Counted from the stretch's first letter, positions 35,501 to 42,899 are shown. The stretch is 64,000 bases of DNA from Symbiodinium natans (GCA_905221605.1 CAJNDS010002126.1:420001-484000); one strand, 5' to 3'. Notes: generated by a model not told the origin, from the letters alone. Numbers and translations: made by a program.

Positions 35501-35752
35501 TATCCCCAATCCTAGCCCAAACCCCTAAACCCTGAACCCTAAACCCCAAACCCGAAACCCTAAACCCCTAAACCCCTAAACCCCTAAACCCCTAAACCCC
35601 TAAACCCCTAAACCCCTAAACCCCTAAACCCCTAAACCCCTAAACCCTAAACCCTAAACCCTAAACCCTAAACCCCTCGAAGCCCTTTCCTTCTCCTGCA
35701 GGGCGCCTCTGAGTTTACATGGGTGAATCCCAAAGAGGACTGGGGCTCGAGC
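15433..35752 (+). CDS. Nicotinamidase-like isochorismatase-family hydrolase, many exons
   Basis: Gene-level entry; exons are listed separately. Nicotinamidase converts nicotinamide to nicotinate and ammonia in NAD salvage, in the cytosol or nucleus. Read in order, the core exons rebuild the fold: DMQADF (catalytic Asp), DYHPHDH and PPHC (Asp and three His that bind metal), VAFK (catalytic Lys), CIDSFGAF, VFVCG plus LALDFCVM (catalytic Cys) and VYMVLDAAR near the end. Core exons are 15433-15513, 15861-15895, 17209-17289, 18851-about 18890, 20299-20397, 21851-21895, 22365-22431, 24676-24748, 25342-25431, 26739-26758, 27232-27257, 27820-27858, 28216-28328 and 29446-29509. Phases agree across nearly every junction. 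Donors are GC, GA or GT; acceptors are AG, mostly followed by G. Introns of 0.35-2.2 kb are full of telomere-like repeats. Exons from 30.05 to 35.75 kb read like a C-terminal extension and are less sure. The true start codon was not found. Confidence 0.8.
15689..15821. repeat. 44-bp tandem repeat, three copies
   Basis: Copies begin TTTTAGGGTCTTTTTTGG at 15689, 15733 and 15776, inside the first nicotinamidase intron. Confidence 0.8.
15861..15895 (+). CDS. Nicotinamidase exon with DMQADF catalytic Asp motif
   Basis: Begins after GTGCCAAG and reads DMQADFVPKDS plus two bases. DMQADF matches the family motif D-x-Q-x-D-F, whose first Asp is catalytic. The donor is GAAGCT (GA type). It joins in phase to the exon before (DDALIVI) and after (SNPYGGRF). 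Confidence 0.8.
16351..16440. mobile_element. Family B inverted-repeat element
   Basis: Ends CCTATGGGGGAAAG and GGAAGCCCCCCTATAA; core CCCAAATAGTGGCATTTCC. Confidence 0.5.
16641..17208. repeat. Large mixed array of CCCCTAAA octamers and CCCTAAA heptamers
   Basis: About 570 bp. The first half is mainly the octamer variant, with CCCCTAACC forms near 16950-16985, then heptamers. It ends at the acceptor of the exon at 17209. Confidence 0.92.
17209..17289 (+). CDS. Nicotinamidase exon, GGRFGVAEGANVIPLIN segment
   Basis: Starts after AAACCTAG at the end of a long telomere-like array and reads SNPYGGRFGVAEGANVIPLI, then NSLVAA. This is the usual stretch after D-x-Q-x-D-F in nicotinamidases (GG...L.V..G..VIP.IN.L). 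The intron opens directly in the next array with GCCCTTTAGGG (GC donor). Two leftover bases pair with the first base of the exon at 18851 to make Phe. Confidence 0.8.
17293..17426. repeat. (TTTAGGG)n array
   Basis: Starts within four bases of the exon end at 17289. Confidence 0.93.
18851..18890 (+). CDS. Nicotinamidase small exon, SARAVVVVG strand
   Basis: Reads SARAVVVVG and a few more residues after the acceptor GGCTGAG. This matches the second beta strand that always precedes the DxHP metal motif. The 5' phase fits the previous exon. The exact 3' end is unresolved: a GC donor after CTT (18890) keeps phase 0 with DYHP but adds a few residues compared with known enzymes. Confidence 0.58.
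19140..19238. mobile_element. Family C AT-rich element, second copy
   Basis: Shares GAGGATATTA and GGTTCTAAGGGGAGTCTAG with 14115-14214; GAGGATATTA is duplicated here. The right end TAG is followed by a long open frame (GLRRLEPNVLAKDSAV). Confidence 0.5.
19361..19415. repeat. Dispersed repeat with CCTAGGTAGG and GGGGGACCCTTAAAAGGG
   Basis: Nearly identical to 59776-59830 over about 45 bp, 40 kb away. Confidence 0.6.
19941..20008. repeat. Perfect 18-bp inverted repeat (hairpin)
   Basis: CCCCCAACTACCCTTTAA at 19941-19958 and its exact complement at 19991-20008, 32-base loop. Possibly a very small MITE. Confidence 0.82.
20299..20397 (+). CDS. Nicotinamidase exon with metal site DYHPHDH...PPHC
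   Basis: Starts after GCTGCAAG. It contains DYHPHDHCSFF, then GGPFPPHCLQGSMGS. The Asp and three His occupy the metal-ligand positions of nicotinamidases (pattern D-x-H-P..H.SF....PPHC.QG). A GA donor (GATTAG) follows in phase 0 just before an in-frame stop. Confidence 0.87.
21851..21895 (+). CDS. Nicotinamidase exon with catalytic Lys (VAFK)
   Basis: Fifteen codons, ALRQVGPDQMLVAFK, after the acceptor CTCACGCAG, followed by a GC donor (GCGCAG). The Lys ends the strand just before the DSFGAF loop, where the catalytic Lys of the family lies. Phase 0 on both sides. Confidence 0.72.
22028..22115. repeat. (CCCTAAA)n array
   Basis: Pure heptamers in a nicotinamidase intron; a second block lies at 22254-22326. 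Confidence 0.9.
22365..22431 (+). CDS. Nicotinamidase exon, CIDSFGAFPY loop
   Basis: Reads AFHECIDSFGAFPYHDGG and then ASSE. The D-S-F-G-A-F signature follows the catalytic Lys in nicotinamidases. Acceptor GCGCAG; the donor GTTCAG leaves one base that completes Gly with the next exon. Confidence 0.82.
22432..23490. other. AT-richer unique intron segment
   Basis: Unique DNA without telomeric repeats. Small frames on both strands have no motif. It lies inside the intron 22432-24675, so no gene is called. Confidence 0.4.
23494..23622. repeat. (TTTAGGG)n array
   Basis: Pure array of about 130 bp. Confidence 0.92.
24123..24257. mobile_element. MITE-like element, family A copy 2
   Basis: Ends GGGTAGCCCAGTGGTACCC and GGTTACTGGGCTACC; shares the CCCTTATAAAATA-type core with copy 1. 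Confidence 0.72.
24676..24748 (+). CDS. Nicotinamidase exon, GCAKAPFTGSVILK
   Basis: Reads LDCALGRSLGCAKAPF and then TGSVILK, in phase with the neighbours. It is flanked by (CCCTAAA)n upstream and (TTTAGGG)n downstream. Donor GCCGCT; the two leftover bases CA plus G of the next exon make Gln. Confidence 0.72.
25073..25172. repeat. (AT)n microsatellite
   Basis: Three AT blocks with CATATG-type interruptions, directly before a poly-C run at about 25257-25290. Confidence 0.88.
25342..25431 (+). CDS. Nicotinamidase exon, NINAPPDVLAV
   Basis: Acceptor GTTTCAG, then SDLVADGAVNINAPPDVLAV and TEDGVDRKL. Codons are rich in third-position G/C. Donor GAGCCC. The leftover AG plus G of the 20-nt exon downstream makes Arg. 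Confidence 0.78.
26739..26758 (+). CDS. Nicotinamidase 20-nt microexon, KRVFVCG
   Basis: A 20-base exon after GCGTTAAG giving KRVFVC plus one base of Gly, followed by donor GTCTCC. V-F-V-C-G-L is the strand and cis-peptide segment just before the catalytic Cys. Identification rests on phase and motif on both sides. Confidence 0.74.
27232..27257 (+). CDS. Nicotinamidase 26-nt exon with catalytic Cys (LALDFCVM)
   Basis: Completes Gly and reads LALDFCVM after GCCCAG. The Cys of D-F-C-V is the family nucleophile. The frame stays open past this point, but a GA donor (GACTCT) joins directly to DTCLNA in the next exon, restoring the expected V-x-D-T order. Confidence 0.8.
27820..27858 (+). CDS. Nicotinamidase exon, DTCLNALGSGLKE
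   Basis: Thirteen codons, DTCLNALGSGLKE, the helix after the catalytic Cys. Acceptor CCGCTCAG, donor GCCTGT, phase 0 on both sides. Confidence 0.77.
28216..28328 (+). CDS. Nicotinamidase exon, VYMVLDAARAAH
   Basis: Acceptor CGCCGCAG. Reads VYMVLDAARAAHIPNVG and ends ELQRLG. It corresponds to the late strand and Asp-Ala-x-Arg element of the fold. The 3' edge is uncertain within a G run; a GT donor at 28329 or a GC donor at 28322 are the options. Confidence 0.8.
29135..29173. repeat. (GGT)n microsatellite
   Basis: About 13 perfect GGT units. Confidence 0.92.
29446..29509 (+). CDS. Nicotinamidase C-terminal strand, VRVVDTASLAG
   Basis: Reads AKVRVVDTASLAGVSAGSQ, similar to the short G-V-x-V strand that ends the isochorismatase fold. 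Start at 29446 (after GCTAG) or 29456 (after CTAAG). The GT donor opens a TTTAGGG-type array. Confidence 0.62.
30052..30162 (+). CDS. Candidate exon, helical segment after the nicotinamidase domain
   Basis: Contains SLADELRENLLEPAAKALLE, an alanine/leucine/glutamate-rich helix with GC-rich third positions. Followed by GAAGGG (GA donor) and a (TTTAGGG)-type array. It joins in phase 0 to the exon at 30583. Confidence 0.52.
30420..30573. repeat. (CCCTAAA)n array
   Basis: Preceded by CCCTGAA units; leads into the exon at 30583. Confidence 0.92.
30583..30654 (+). CDS. Candidate exon, AFPGVLAPLGLTTAEVE
   Basis: Lies between a long (CCCTAAA)n array and a (TTTAGGG)n array. Reads AFPGVLAPLGLTTAEVECKL then LEDD. 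The 3' edge is one of several GA donors near 30648-30654. Confidence 0.55.
31049..31087 (+). CDS. Candidate exon, VPLGIDTWMNSIA
   Basis: Acceptor GCGTCAG, 13 codons, GC donor GCTTAG, phase 0. It abuts the next candidate, ALWDLIEQK, in phase. Confidence 0.45.
31162..31188 (+). CDS. Candidate 27-nt exon, ALWDLIEQK
   Basis: Nine codons between AAAAG and a textbook GTATGT donor. Short, so supported mainly by the donor and by phase. Confidence 0.42.
31541..31645. mobile_element. MITE-like element, family A copy 3
   Basis: Starts CTTGGTGGCCCAGTGG; right end diverged (GTCGGGCTACCC). Confidence 0.65.
31688..31726 (+). CDS. Candidate exon, GFRSFMAGYFRPW
   Basis: Starts after TTTCACAG, shortly downstream of the inverted-repeat element at 31541-31645, and ends at a GC donor. 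Phase 0. Confidence 0.38.
32295..32394 (+). CDS. Candidate exon, CWLGAEASAAPVRSY
   Basis: Lies between CCCTAAA and TTTAGGG arrays. Includes GPEHLRKLWTLGMK. The intron starts GTTTAGGG directly. Joining phase to the next exon is unresolved, so an internal donor is possible. Confidence 0.5.
32487..32561 (+). CDS. Candidate exon, EICFTHPIVSSATAAESLQK
   Basis: Acceptor CTATAG, 25 codons with GC-rich third positions, ending NFLAA. Resembles the start of a C-terminal extension that I associate with protist nicotinamidases (family recollection, not searched). Confidence 0.58.
33236..33376. repeat. (CCCTAAA)n array
   Basis: Leads into the exon at 33385. Confidence 0.92.
33385..33480 (+). CDS. Candidate exon, ELCFVAYGGFLLLGEGRKVV
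   Basis: Enters from a 140-bp (CCCTAAA)n array via CTAAAG and leaves through GTTTAGGG. Beta-rich sequence with a strong coding look; phase 0 to the next exon. Confidence 0.65.
33655..33784. repeat. (CCCTAAA)n array
   Basis: Its last bases AAACCCAG form the acceptor of the exon at 33786. Confidence 0.92.
33786..33860 (+). CDS. Candidate exon, AVTVDTDAAKLSFGEPRKW
   Basis: Acceptor CCCTAAACCCAG is made by the array itself. Twenty-five codons; GA donor GAGTTTAGGG at the next array. In phase with 33385-33480 and 34024. Confidence 0.65.
34024..34102 (+). CDS. Candidate exon, NPMVGECPAHKAYTDVLKST
   Basis: Starts after AACCAAG. An in-frame TGA at the end is avoided by a GA donor (GAGGGT), or the donor lies earlier. 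Precedes the GASEFTWVNPKEDW exon as in the presumed C-terminal extension. Confidence 0.48.
34479..34673. mobile_element. MITE-like element, family A copy 4, with nested family B
   Basis: Ends CTTGGTCGCC and ACTGGTCTACCAAG. A GGTTTCCGAA ... TTCGGAAACC inverted-repeat element (about 34568-34656) is inserted inside. The last bases CCAAG precede an open stretch KVLRWRAQ, so the right end could serve as a splice acceptor. Confidence 0.68.
35054..35095 (+). CDS. Candidate exon, VPTSHAAVTAAPGW
   Basis: Fourteen codons between CCCTAG and a GTGTAGGGG donor that opens a TTTAGGG array. Confidence 0.33.
35560..35673. repeat. CCCCTAAA octamer array passing into heptamers
   Basis: Octamers to about 35645, heptamers after. 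Confidence 0.9.
35702..35752 (+). CDS. Candidate exon, GASEFTWVNPKEDW
   Basis: Acceptor TCTCCTGCAG after a (CCCTAAA)n array. Reads GASEFTWVNPKEDWGSS. Probably the last recognisable part of the nicotinamidase-like protein; 3' end uncertain by about 10 bases. Confidence 0.58.
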
Positions 35753-36009
35753 TTTTTGGGGGAGCTTGGGGTTCAGGGGTTTAGGGGTTCAGGGTTTAGG
35801 GTTCAGGGTTTCGGGTTTCGGGTTTGGGGTTTGAGGGTGTATAGGGTTATGGTTTGAGGGTTTGGGGTTTAGGGTTTGAGGGTTTAGGGTTTAGGGTTTG
35901 AGGGTTTGAGGGATTAGGGTTTAGGGGTTTAGGGTTTAGGGTTTAGGGTTTAGGGTTTAGGGTTCAGGGTTGGAGGTTTTAGGGATGAGGGTTAGGGTGT
36001 AGGGTTCTG

Positions 36010-37380
36010 GCTTTCACAAGTCAAGCGACTTTTCAAGTGATGGGAACATACCCACGTGCCCTAAGAATCCCATAACATTAACAAAATAGACAGTTGACTC
36101 AGTCTGTAAACCTCAGGCTCCATACCCTAGGCCCGAGACCCTAAGCCGTAAAGCACACGCTTCGCATTCTTTCGCTTTACCAACTCAGCAAAGTTTAACA
36201 CGGGGAGAGCGGGGAGGAGGGCGAACCAACAAGTCAGAATTAATCTTCATCTAGCGAGTTACGGCCGAAAGGTGAGCGGGCGACTTCACTGACATAGTGA
36301 AGTCAAGGGCTCAACATCGTCTGTCGGGCACACGCTGAGCTGCGTCTGCATGGAATCTTTGGCCTTGCAAACCCTTACGCCGAAGGCCAGCTTCTAGGAG
36401 ACTGGAAGCTTCCCGATATGGGCTGTCCGGGGCCCCCGCCCCCGCCCGGGACATCCCGGGGACGGGTGGTCCCGGGCGCCTTTGGGGTCTGACAAGAGGC
36501 ACAGGGGCGTCGACTCAACCCGAACCGTTGGAAGGGTTGCCGCGAAGAGACCCCCGCGTGCTGTGGGTGCAACATGATGGCTGTGGGGCCTGCGTCGGCT
36601 CGCAACTTCCGTGTTGCTTCGGCGGAAGAGCCGGCCTGCCAACGCTAGGTCTAACAGGCGATGTGATCCATGCAGCACAGACTATTTTGCAAGCCCTCAT
36701 TCTCGGCGTGCCACAAAGAGTTACCCGTTGCTGGCCGAGCTGGACGGCTTGCCGTTGCGACACGCTTCGGTTCGCCGGGACATCGCTCTCGGCAAAGAAG
36801 CCCTTCCCCCCAATACAATTGCAGACGGAATCGGCGCTGCAGAAGCGACCTCGGCACGGAGGACGGGTGAAGAAGGCCTGCGCAGCAAGTGTGAAGAAGG
36901 AGCACATGGCATAGTTGTGATGAATGCCCGCAGGCTCTCCAACGTGCGCAAGCCACGTTCTCAGTGAGCAGGGGTGCTGGCAAACCAAATTCGCCTCCAG
37001 TCTTGCTCGAAAAGCAGCAGCATATGTTTCGACGTCGGAAGCCTGGTTCAGTCGTGCTTCATCAATGCCGACCTGCAGGCGATCCTTGCCATTCCTGACA
37101 GAGTTCCTCTTGGGCCTTCTAAGCGAATGTGGCAGCTGCTACGCTCTTTTGCGCGGCGCAGAGACGCTGCAATTGCGGCGCAGGCACTGTGACTACAGGC
37201 GGAACACGTCCACCCGCCATCGACAGATGCGACATCGCCTATCTCAACAGTGCCAACACCCAGAGCAAAGTCGAAGATGTGTGCCGCCTTTCTGTAGGCT
37301 GTCTAGATTCTGGCGTGGCCGCCAATGATGCTCTGCGTGCATGACCCCTTCAGACTATGGTTCGGCCCAGAGAAACAGGC
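36010..37380. other. Unique 1.4-kb island, no telomeric repeat
   Basis: GC-balanced unique DNA with overlapping open frames on both strands (for example minus 36515-37140, plus 36611-36967 and 37129-37344). A minus segment KDRLQVGIDEARLNQASDVE looks coding-like, but no family or frame can be fixed. Could be a separate gene fragment or an old insertion. Confidence 0.35.
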
Positions 37381-37544
37381 CCACGGGGTTTAGGGTTTAG
37401 GGTTATATTTCTAGTAAGCCCACGATAATTACTCCTCAAAAATGTCGCCCAGAACATCCGAACCCCTAAACCCTAATCCCTAAGCCCGAAGCCCTAAGCC
37501 CTAAGCCCGAAACCCTAAACCCCTCCCCACTCGGCCGCCGTCAG

Positions 37545-37601
37545 GACCTGGTCGCAGGTCCCGAGCACTGGACCCCCAGCCGCTTGGAAGATCCTGATTG
37601 G
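37545..37601 (+). CDS. Candidate exon, DLVAGPEHWTPSRLEDPDW
   Basis: Acceptor CCGTCAG, 19 codons with GC-rich third positions, donor GTTTAGGG at the array. Unassigned protein. Confidence 0.5.
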
Positions 37602-37899
37602 GTTTAGGGTTTAGGGTTTAGGGTTTAGGGGTTTAGGGTTTAGGGTTTAAGGTCTAGGGTTTAGGGTTTAGGGTTTAGGGTTTGGGGTTTGGGGTTTGGG
37701 GTCCAGGGTTTAGAGTTTTGAGGGTTCAGGGTTTGGAGCCTCTTGGCGCTGGACATCCACGGCTTATGCATACTATACCCCCACCCCACCCCCCCCCACC
37801 CCCTCAAACCCTCTAAGTCCCGAAACCCTCCTAAAGCCCTGTGCGAGACCCCTCAGAAACCCTAAGCCCCAAAACCCTCAACCTTAGAAACCCTGTCAG

Positions 37900-37955
37900 G
37901 CGAAACCGGATGTTTCGTCTACCTGATGGCAGATGCGTGTGAACCCAAGCCGACC
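37900..37955 (+). CDS. Candidate exon, ETGCFVYLMADACEPKPT
   Basis: Acceptor CCTGTCAG, GA donor GATTAGG. Unassigned. Confidence 0.42.
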
Positions 37956-38002
37956 GATTAGGATTTCGGGTTTAGGATTTCAAGCCAGGCCCTTTGCCGT
38001 TA

Positions 38003-38140
38003 GGGTTTAGGGTTTGGGTTTAGGGTTTAGGGTTTAGGGTTTAGGGTTTAGGGTTTAGGGTTTAGGGTTTAGGGTTTAGGGTTTAGGGTTTAGGGTTTAG
38101 GGTTTAGGGTTTAGGGTTTAGGGTTTAGGGTTTAGGGTTG
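38003..38140. repeat. (TTTAGGG)n array
   Basis: About 135 bp of pure heptamers. Confidence 0.92.
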
Positions 38141-38149
38141 GGGTGTAGG

Positions 38150-38960
38150 GCTTACTTAGGGTTAAAGGACTGTATTGTCGAGTCAGGGGTCGAAGCATAG
38201 GCAGTCAGAACTTTGTGGCTCTAGGGCGTTAAGGTACTGGTAGGGTTTTGGCGTGTAATTCGAGGGAATAATGCATGTGATTTAACATGTTGCGTAGCAT
38301 TACTCTTAACATCAAAAGTTCTACCTGTGTCACCGATAGAACTGTAGCAATCAATACTGTCATTTCTAACAGCAAAAGAAAGGGCATTATCTGCTGCATC
38401 TTCCACGACTAAGCCGCACTGCTATGGTTTATAGCCAGCGTTGATTACAAAAAAGATCACCCTGTACAGACATATATACCTCGTTGCATTTTCAAGATCT
38501 GCCACACTTTGTCTCCTTTTCGTTTGATTACTACATAGAAACCCTGCTACTGGTGCAACATTCATAGTTGAGTGATTTAGTGTTCAACCGCTATGAAAAA
38601 TGGCAGGGGCGCTACAATCTATCCTGAGATTGGCACAAAATCTATTTGTCAAACCGAATTTCGGAATTTTTGAGTCTAGTAAGTTGTCAAGTTCTGCATC
38701 TGTGAGCCGCCACGACGAAAGCATCTACTTCGATTTGATTACAGTAATTGGTTGCTAGTTACGTGTTGTCTTGAGAATTTGTAGACAACTTTGTATCTGT
38801 TTCTTTTTTTGTAGTCAACTGCTAGTTGGGCGTTAGTTTGGTATACTTTTAAATCTTTTTGCATTGATGAAAAACCTTTATATGCTGCTCAATCTCTGGT
38901 TTATTTCCCATACGACGTGTTAGTCAATGTAGCATTTGTTTGATGATGACTATGTCTTAG
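38150..38960. other. AT-richer unique segment, no gene seen
   Basis: Many stops in all frames; resembles 22.5-23.3 kb in base composition. Ends where a (CCCTAAA)n array begins. Confidence 0.4.
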
Positions 38961-39277
38961 CTTTGTGTTCACCCTAAACCCTAAACCCTAAACCCTAAAC
39001 CCTAAACCCTAAACCCTATACCCCAAACCCTAAACCCTACAAGCCCTACAAATGCTACAGATGCCATCAGCCATGCAAGCCCTGGAAGCGCCATATACAA
39101 AGCCCAAGGAGTCCCCATAAAGGCCTACCCTAAACCCTAAACCCTAAACCCTAAACCCTAAACCCTAAACCCTAAACCCTAAACCCTATACCCTATACCC
39201 TATACCCTAAACCCTAAACCCTAAACCTACCAACAAGCGAGACCCCAAACTCTACAACTCCCCATCACCGTATCAAG

Positions 39278-39390
39278 CTTGGTAGCATAGTGGAACCCTT
39301 TTTTGCACTGTTTTTGGTTCTGGGTTCCCTTATAAAGTAACCAAAAACGGGTACCCTGTCATAATGTGGTTATGGTTGCCGGGTTACTGC
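39278..39390. mobile_element. MITE-like element, family A copy 5
   Basis: Starts CTTGGTAGCATAGTGG, core TTATAAAGTAACC, ends GCCGGGTTACTG. Confidence 0.62.
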
Positions 39391-39836
39391 GTAATTAAGC
39401 CCCTAACCCGAAACGAACCTTCACGAACGCCGAGGCCGCCTGTCTATTTCCCGGTGGAGGCTGTTGTGTTTGTTTTTTTGTTTGTTTTGGGGAGGGGTTA
39501 ACTCTCAGCCCTAAACCCTAAACCCAAGACCCTAAACCCGAAAGCCTAAAGCCTAAACTCTACGCAAACCCTAAATCCCCAGCCCGTAAGCCATAAACCC
39601 TAAACCCAAGCGGTGCCGGGGTTTGGGGTTCAGGGTCACAGCTAGGTTTAAAGGCTTGGAAGGCTTTAGGAGTGTTTAGTGCTTAGGGAGGGCTTTAATT
39701 AAGGACCTTGGAGGCTTAGGGTTTAGGGTTTAGGGTTTTGGGGTTTAGGGGTTACCTTAGGGGTTTAGGGGTTTAGGGGTTTAGGGTTGTGAGGGTCTAG
39801 GAAGGGGTTCGAGCGGGGGTTCAAGGGTTTAGGGAG

Positions 39837-39899
39837 CTGGAAGGTGTGTTTGGCTTCGGGGAGCTGGGTACTTGCGCTCTTAAGACCTACGGCTGCAGG
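39837..39899 (+). CDS. Candidate exon, LEGVFGFGELGTCALKTYGC
   Basis: After GGGAG; the donor GTGTGTGTG begins a G/T then poly-G tract. Unassigned. Confidence 0.33.
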
Positions 39900-39901
39900 G
39901 T

Positions 39902-39932
<31 letters not shown>

Positions 39933-40503
39933 GGGGGGGGGCGGTTGCGGATTGGGTGAAGATGTCCTCAAGATTCAGACCTCTAAATTCTTCAAACCCT
40001 CCAAACCCTTTAGCCCTAGACCCTAAACCTGAGGCGGCTTAGGACCCATTTGGGGTTCAAGGGGAGCTAGTTAGGGTTTCAGTTGGGGTTTCAAGTCCGC
40101 CTGCAGGGGTTAGAGTTTAAGCTTGAACCAAGGGTTTAGGGTTTAGGGTTTAGGGTTTAGGGTTTAGGGGTTGTATCAGTCTATGGTTCATTTGGGAGTT
40201 CATGGTTCGGCTGTCGGGATCTTCCAGACCTCGGTCACAAAAGGTTTCGGGTTTAGGGTTTAGGGTTTAGGGTTTAGGGTTTCAGCGTGCTCAGCGTGAA
40301 CACAGCCCACCCGTCCTCAGCACCCAAAACCCGAAGCCCCTCAAACCCCGGAACCCCCTAAAAAACCCTGAAGCCCGATCCCAGACGCACGGTTCAGGGT
40401 GTCATGTAGGGTGCTAGTGTTTAGGGTTTAGGGTTTGGGGTTTAGGGTTGAGGGTTTGGGGTTTAGGGTTTAGGGTTAGGGTTTAGGGCTTAGGGGGTTT
40501 CAG

Positions 40504-40591
40504 GATGGGGCCTCCTTAAAAGCCGCAGAAGAGGCCGAGCAGCCGAAGCCGATGCTGCGGCTGGCGGAAGTGCTTCGGGAGGCCTTAGAGG
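40504..40591 (+). CDS. Candidate exon, KAAEEAEQPKPMLRLAEVLR
   Basis: Acceptor TTTCAG, open helix-rich frame ending EALE. The donor GTTAGGG is the start of the array. Strong coding composition. Confidence 0.52.
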
Positions 40592-40775
40592 GTTAGGGTT
40601 TAGGGTTTAGGGTTTGGGGTTTGGGGTTTGGGGTTTAGGGTTTATTGTTTAGGGTTCATTGTTTATTGTTTAGGGTTTATTGTTTAGGGTTTAGGGTTTA
40701 GGGGCCCTAAACCCTGAAGCCTAAACTGCAAACCCGCATCCCCATACCTTTGTAACCCCAGACCCGAACCCAAAG

Positions 40776-40800
40776 AAGCCTCAGCCTGGTCCATTGAAAG
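40776..40800 (+). CDS. Candidate 25-nt exon, EASAWSIE
   Basis: After CCCAAAG, with a good GTGCGT donor. Phases match 40504-40591 and 40907-40959. Confidence 0.38.
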
Positions 40801-40906
40801 GTGCGTCCCTAAACCCTAAACCCTAGACCCTAGACCCTAAACCCTAAACCCTAAACCCTAAACCTTAAACCCTAAACCCTAAACCCTGAACCCAAAAGGC
40901 TGCCAG

Positions 40907-40959
40907 GACTAAGCACACCCTGGCCAGCTGCGTGGCTAGGGCTTTGATCAACTCTTTGG
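40907..40959 (+). CDS. Candidate exon, TKHTLASCVARALINSLG
   Basis: Acceptor CTGCCAG with a G start, GT donor. Confidence 0.45.
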
Positions 40960-41209
40960 GTTTATGTCTTTCTGTGTTGGGGTTTGCGGTTTAGTTTCTT
41001 TTCAAGACTTGTAGGGTTAGCAGAGTTTGTCATTTTGGGGTTTAGGGTTTGCAGGACTTTGGGGTTATATTGCATGGACAGCAATCCCCTTGAGCGTGGC
41101 CCAGAATCCCTAAACCCCACGGTGAAGTGTGTTCTTCTTCCCGTGGGATATGTGATCTACACGATGGGACATTCTGGTACCCGAATCCCCAAAACCCGAA
41201 GCTGCAAAG

Positions 41210-41250
41210 AAGACGCTGCAAAGGAGACCCCAAAAGCCGTGCTTTATGGA
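41210..41250 (+). CDS. Candidate exon, EDAAKETPKAVLYG
   Basis: After GCTGCAAAG; GC donor. Joins in phase to RIRVSMVIPQ. The frame also continues to a TGA at 41266. Confidence 0.42.
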
Positions 41251-41619
41251 GCCATGCCCATATCCTGAAGGACGCAGCACAGAACTGCCAGCCCAAAGCC
41301 CTAAACCCCCAACCCTCCTCACTCCCTCCCTCCCTCCCCCCCCCTGCCCCGCCCACCCACTCGCCCCTAAACCCTAAACCCTCAACCCTAAACCCTAAAC
41401 TCTAAACCCTAAACCCTAAACTAAACCCATAAGCTGCTGCCAGGATTTCGGCAGTGCCACCGCCGCCTCACTCAGCTTCAGGGGAGTTGGGCCCTCTAGG
41501 GAGTTTTATAGCTGGTGATGGTGAGAGTGGGCATTGGGTTCGTGACCTGCGTGCTGAGGCCCTACATATACCCTAAACCCTAATTTTAACGCTGCGCGAC
41601 CCGCCTCGGCCCGGCCCAG

Positions 41620-41680
41620 CGCATCCGCGTGAGCATGGTGATTCCGCAGCGCCCAAGTCGCTGGACCCCAAGCAATAAGG
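41620..41680 (+). CDS. Candidate exon, RIRVSMVIPQRPSRWTPSNK
   Basis: Acceptor CGGCCCAG after CCCTAAA repeats. Twenty codons and a GT donor before a TTGAGGG-type array. Confidence 0.45.
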
Positions 41681-41849
41681 GTTGGGTTGAGGGTTGAGGG
41701 GTGAGGGTTGAGGGTTCCGGGTTTATGGTTTGGGGTTGGGGGTTAGTTTAGGGCTCAAGGTTCACGCTTTGGGGTTGAGGGTTTTTTTGGGTTTAGGGTT
41801 CGGCTTGGAGTGATCGTAGGCCCCTCAAGGTTCAAGGCGACTCTTCGGC

Positions 41850-42015
41850 AGGGTGGGGGGGAGGGGGGAGGTGGGGTGCGGAGAGGGGGGTGGGGGGGAA
41901 GGGGGGTGGGGGGGGGGGTAGGGGGGTGTGGGGGGGGGCGGGGGGGGGGCGGGGGGGGGGGGGGGGTGGGGGGGGGGGGGGGGCGTGGGGGGGCGGGGGG
42001 GGTGGGGGGGGGTGC
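41850..42015. repeat. Poly-G rich tract
   Basis: G runs broken by single T, C or A. Similar long homopolymers: G at 39917-39940 and 56580-56616; C at 21930-21946, 24017-24035, 57979-58001 and 59117-59147. Confidence 0.9.
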
Positions 42016-42100
42016 CTCCAGGATTTGGAGGGGGGTGCCTGTTCTGACAACCTAAACACCTCCGGCCCGAGGCCTCGGCGGATTACTAATTACGCTGCAG

Positions 42101-42158
42101 CTCCAAGTTCTCACACCTGAAATTATCTTTGTCACCAGTAGAAGGCTCAGCCGCGAAG
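42101..42158 (+). CDS. Candidate exon, LQVLTPEIIFVTSRRLSRE
   Basis: Acceptor ACGCTGCAG and a consensus-like donor GTAAAG. Unassigned. Confidence 0.35.
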
Positions 42159-42899
42159 GTAAAGGCCACCCATAAGCTCTGTGCCGAAACGCTGCGCCGC
42201 GGTTCATATAAGTCCTAACAGCTGCACCTCTGTCCGCTAGTTCATGTATGCCTCGCAGGCCACTGCACCTTGAACCCTTACACCCTAAACTTTAAGACCT
42301 TATGAGCCCCTAAGGCCCTGAACCTTTAAATCCTAAACGTTGGAACCATGGGCCCTCAGTATGCCCCCCAGGGATCCGAAGTATCCTGACTATATACAGT
42401 GTATATCAGGGTTTTATTACAAGGTGCCCAAATTCAGGGCGCATACTTGGAACGCTCGATAAAACCCCAACCCTAAACCCTAAACCCACTAAACCCTAAA
42501 CCCTAAACCCTTAACCCTAAACCCTAAACCCTAAACCCTAAACCCCCAAAGCCGGGGGCTTTCGTCCTCAGACCCCAGCGTCGTACTTAGGCCAACGACG
42601 AGCAGAAGGCAGGGGAGCTCGTTTAAAGCCCTGCCTGAGAGGGAGAAGGTTTAAGGTTTAGGGTTTAGAGTTTAGGGTTTAGGGTTTAGGGCTCAGGGTT
42701 TTGGGTTGATCCCCAAAGTGAGACTTGAGGCCCTCTGACCAGACACCCATGAGCCCAGGCTCCACCACAAGCAGCGCGCCTCAGGGGTTCCGGTTTTTGA
42801 GCACTAAGCGCCAAGCCAAAGCCTAAAAACCCTAACCCCTAAACCGGAAACCCAATCAATGAAACCCTAAACCCTAACTCTTAAACTTTAACCCTGAAC

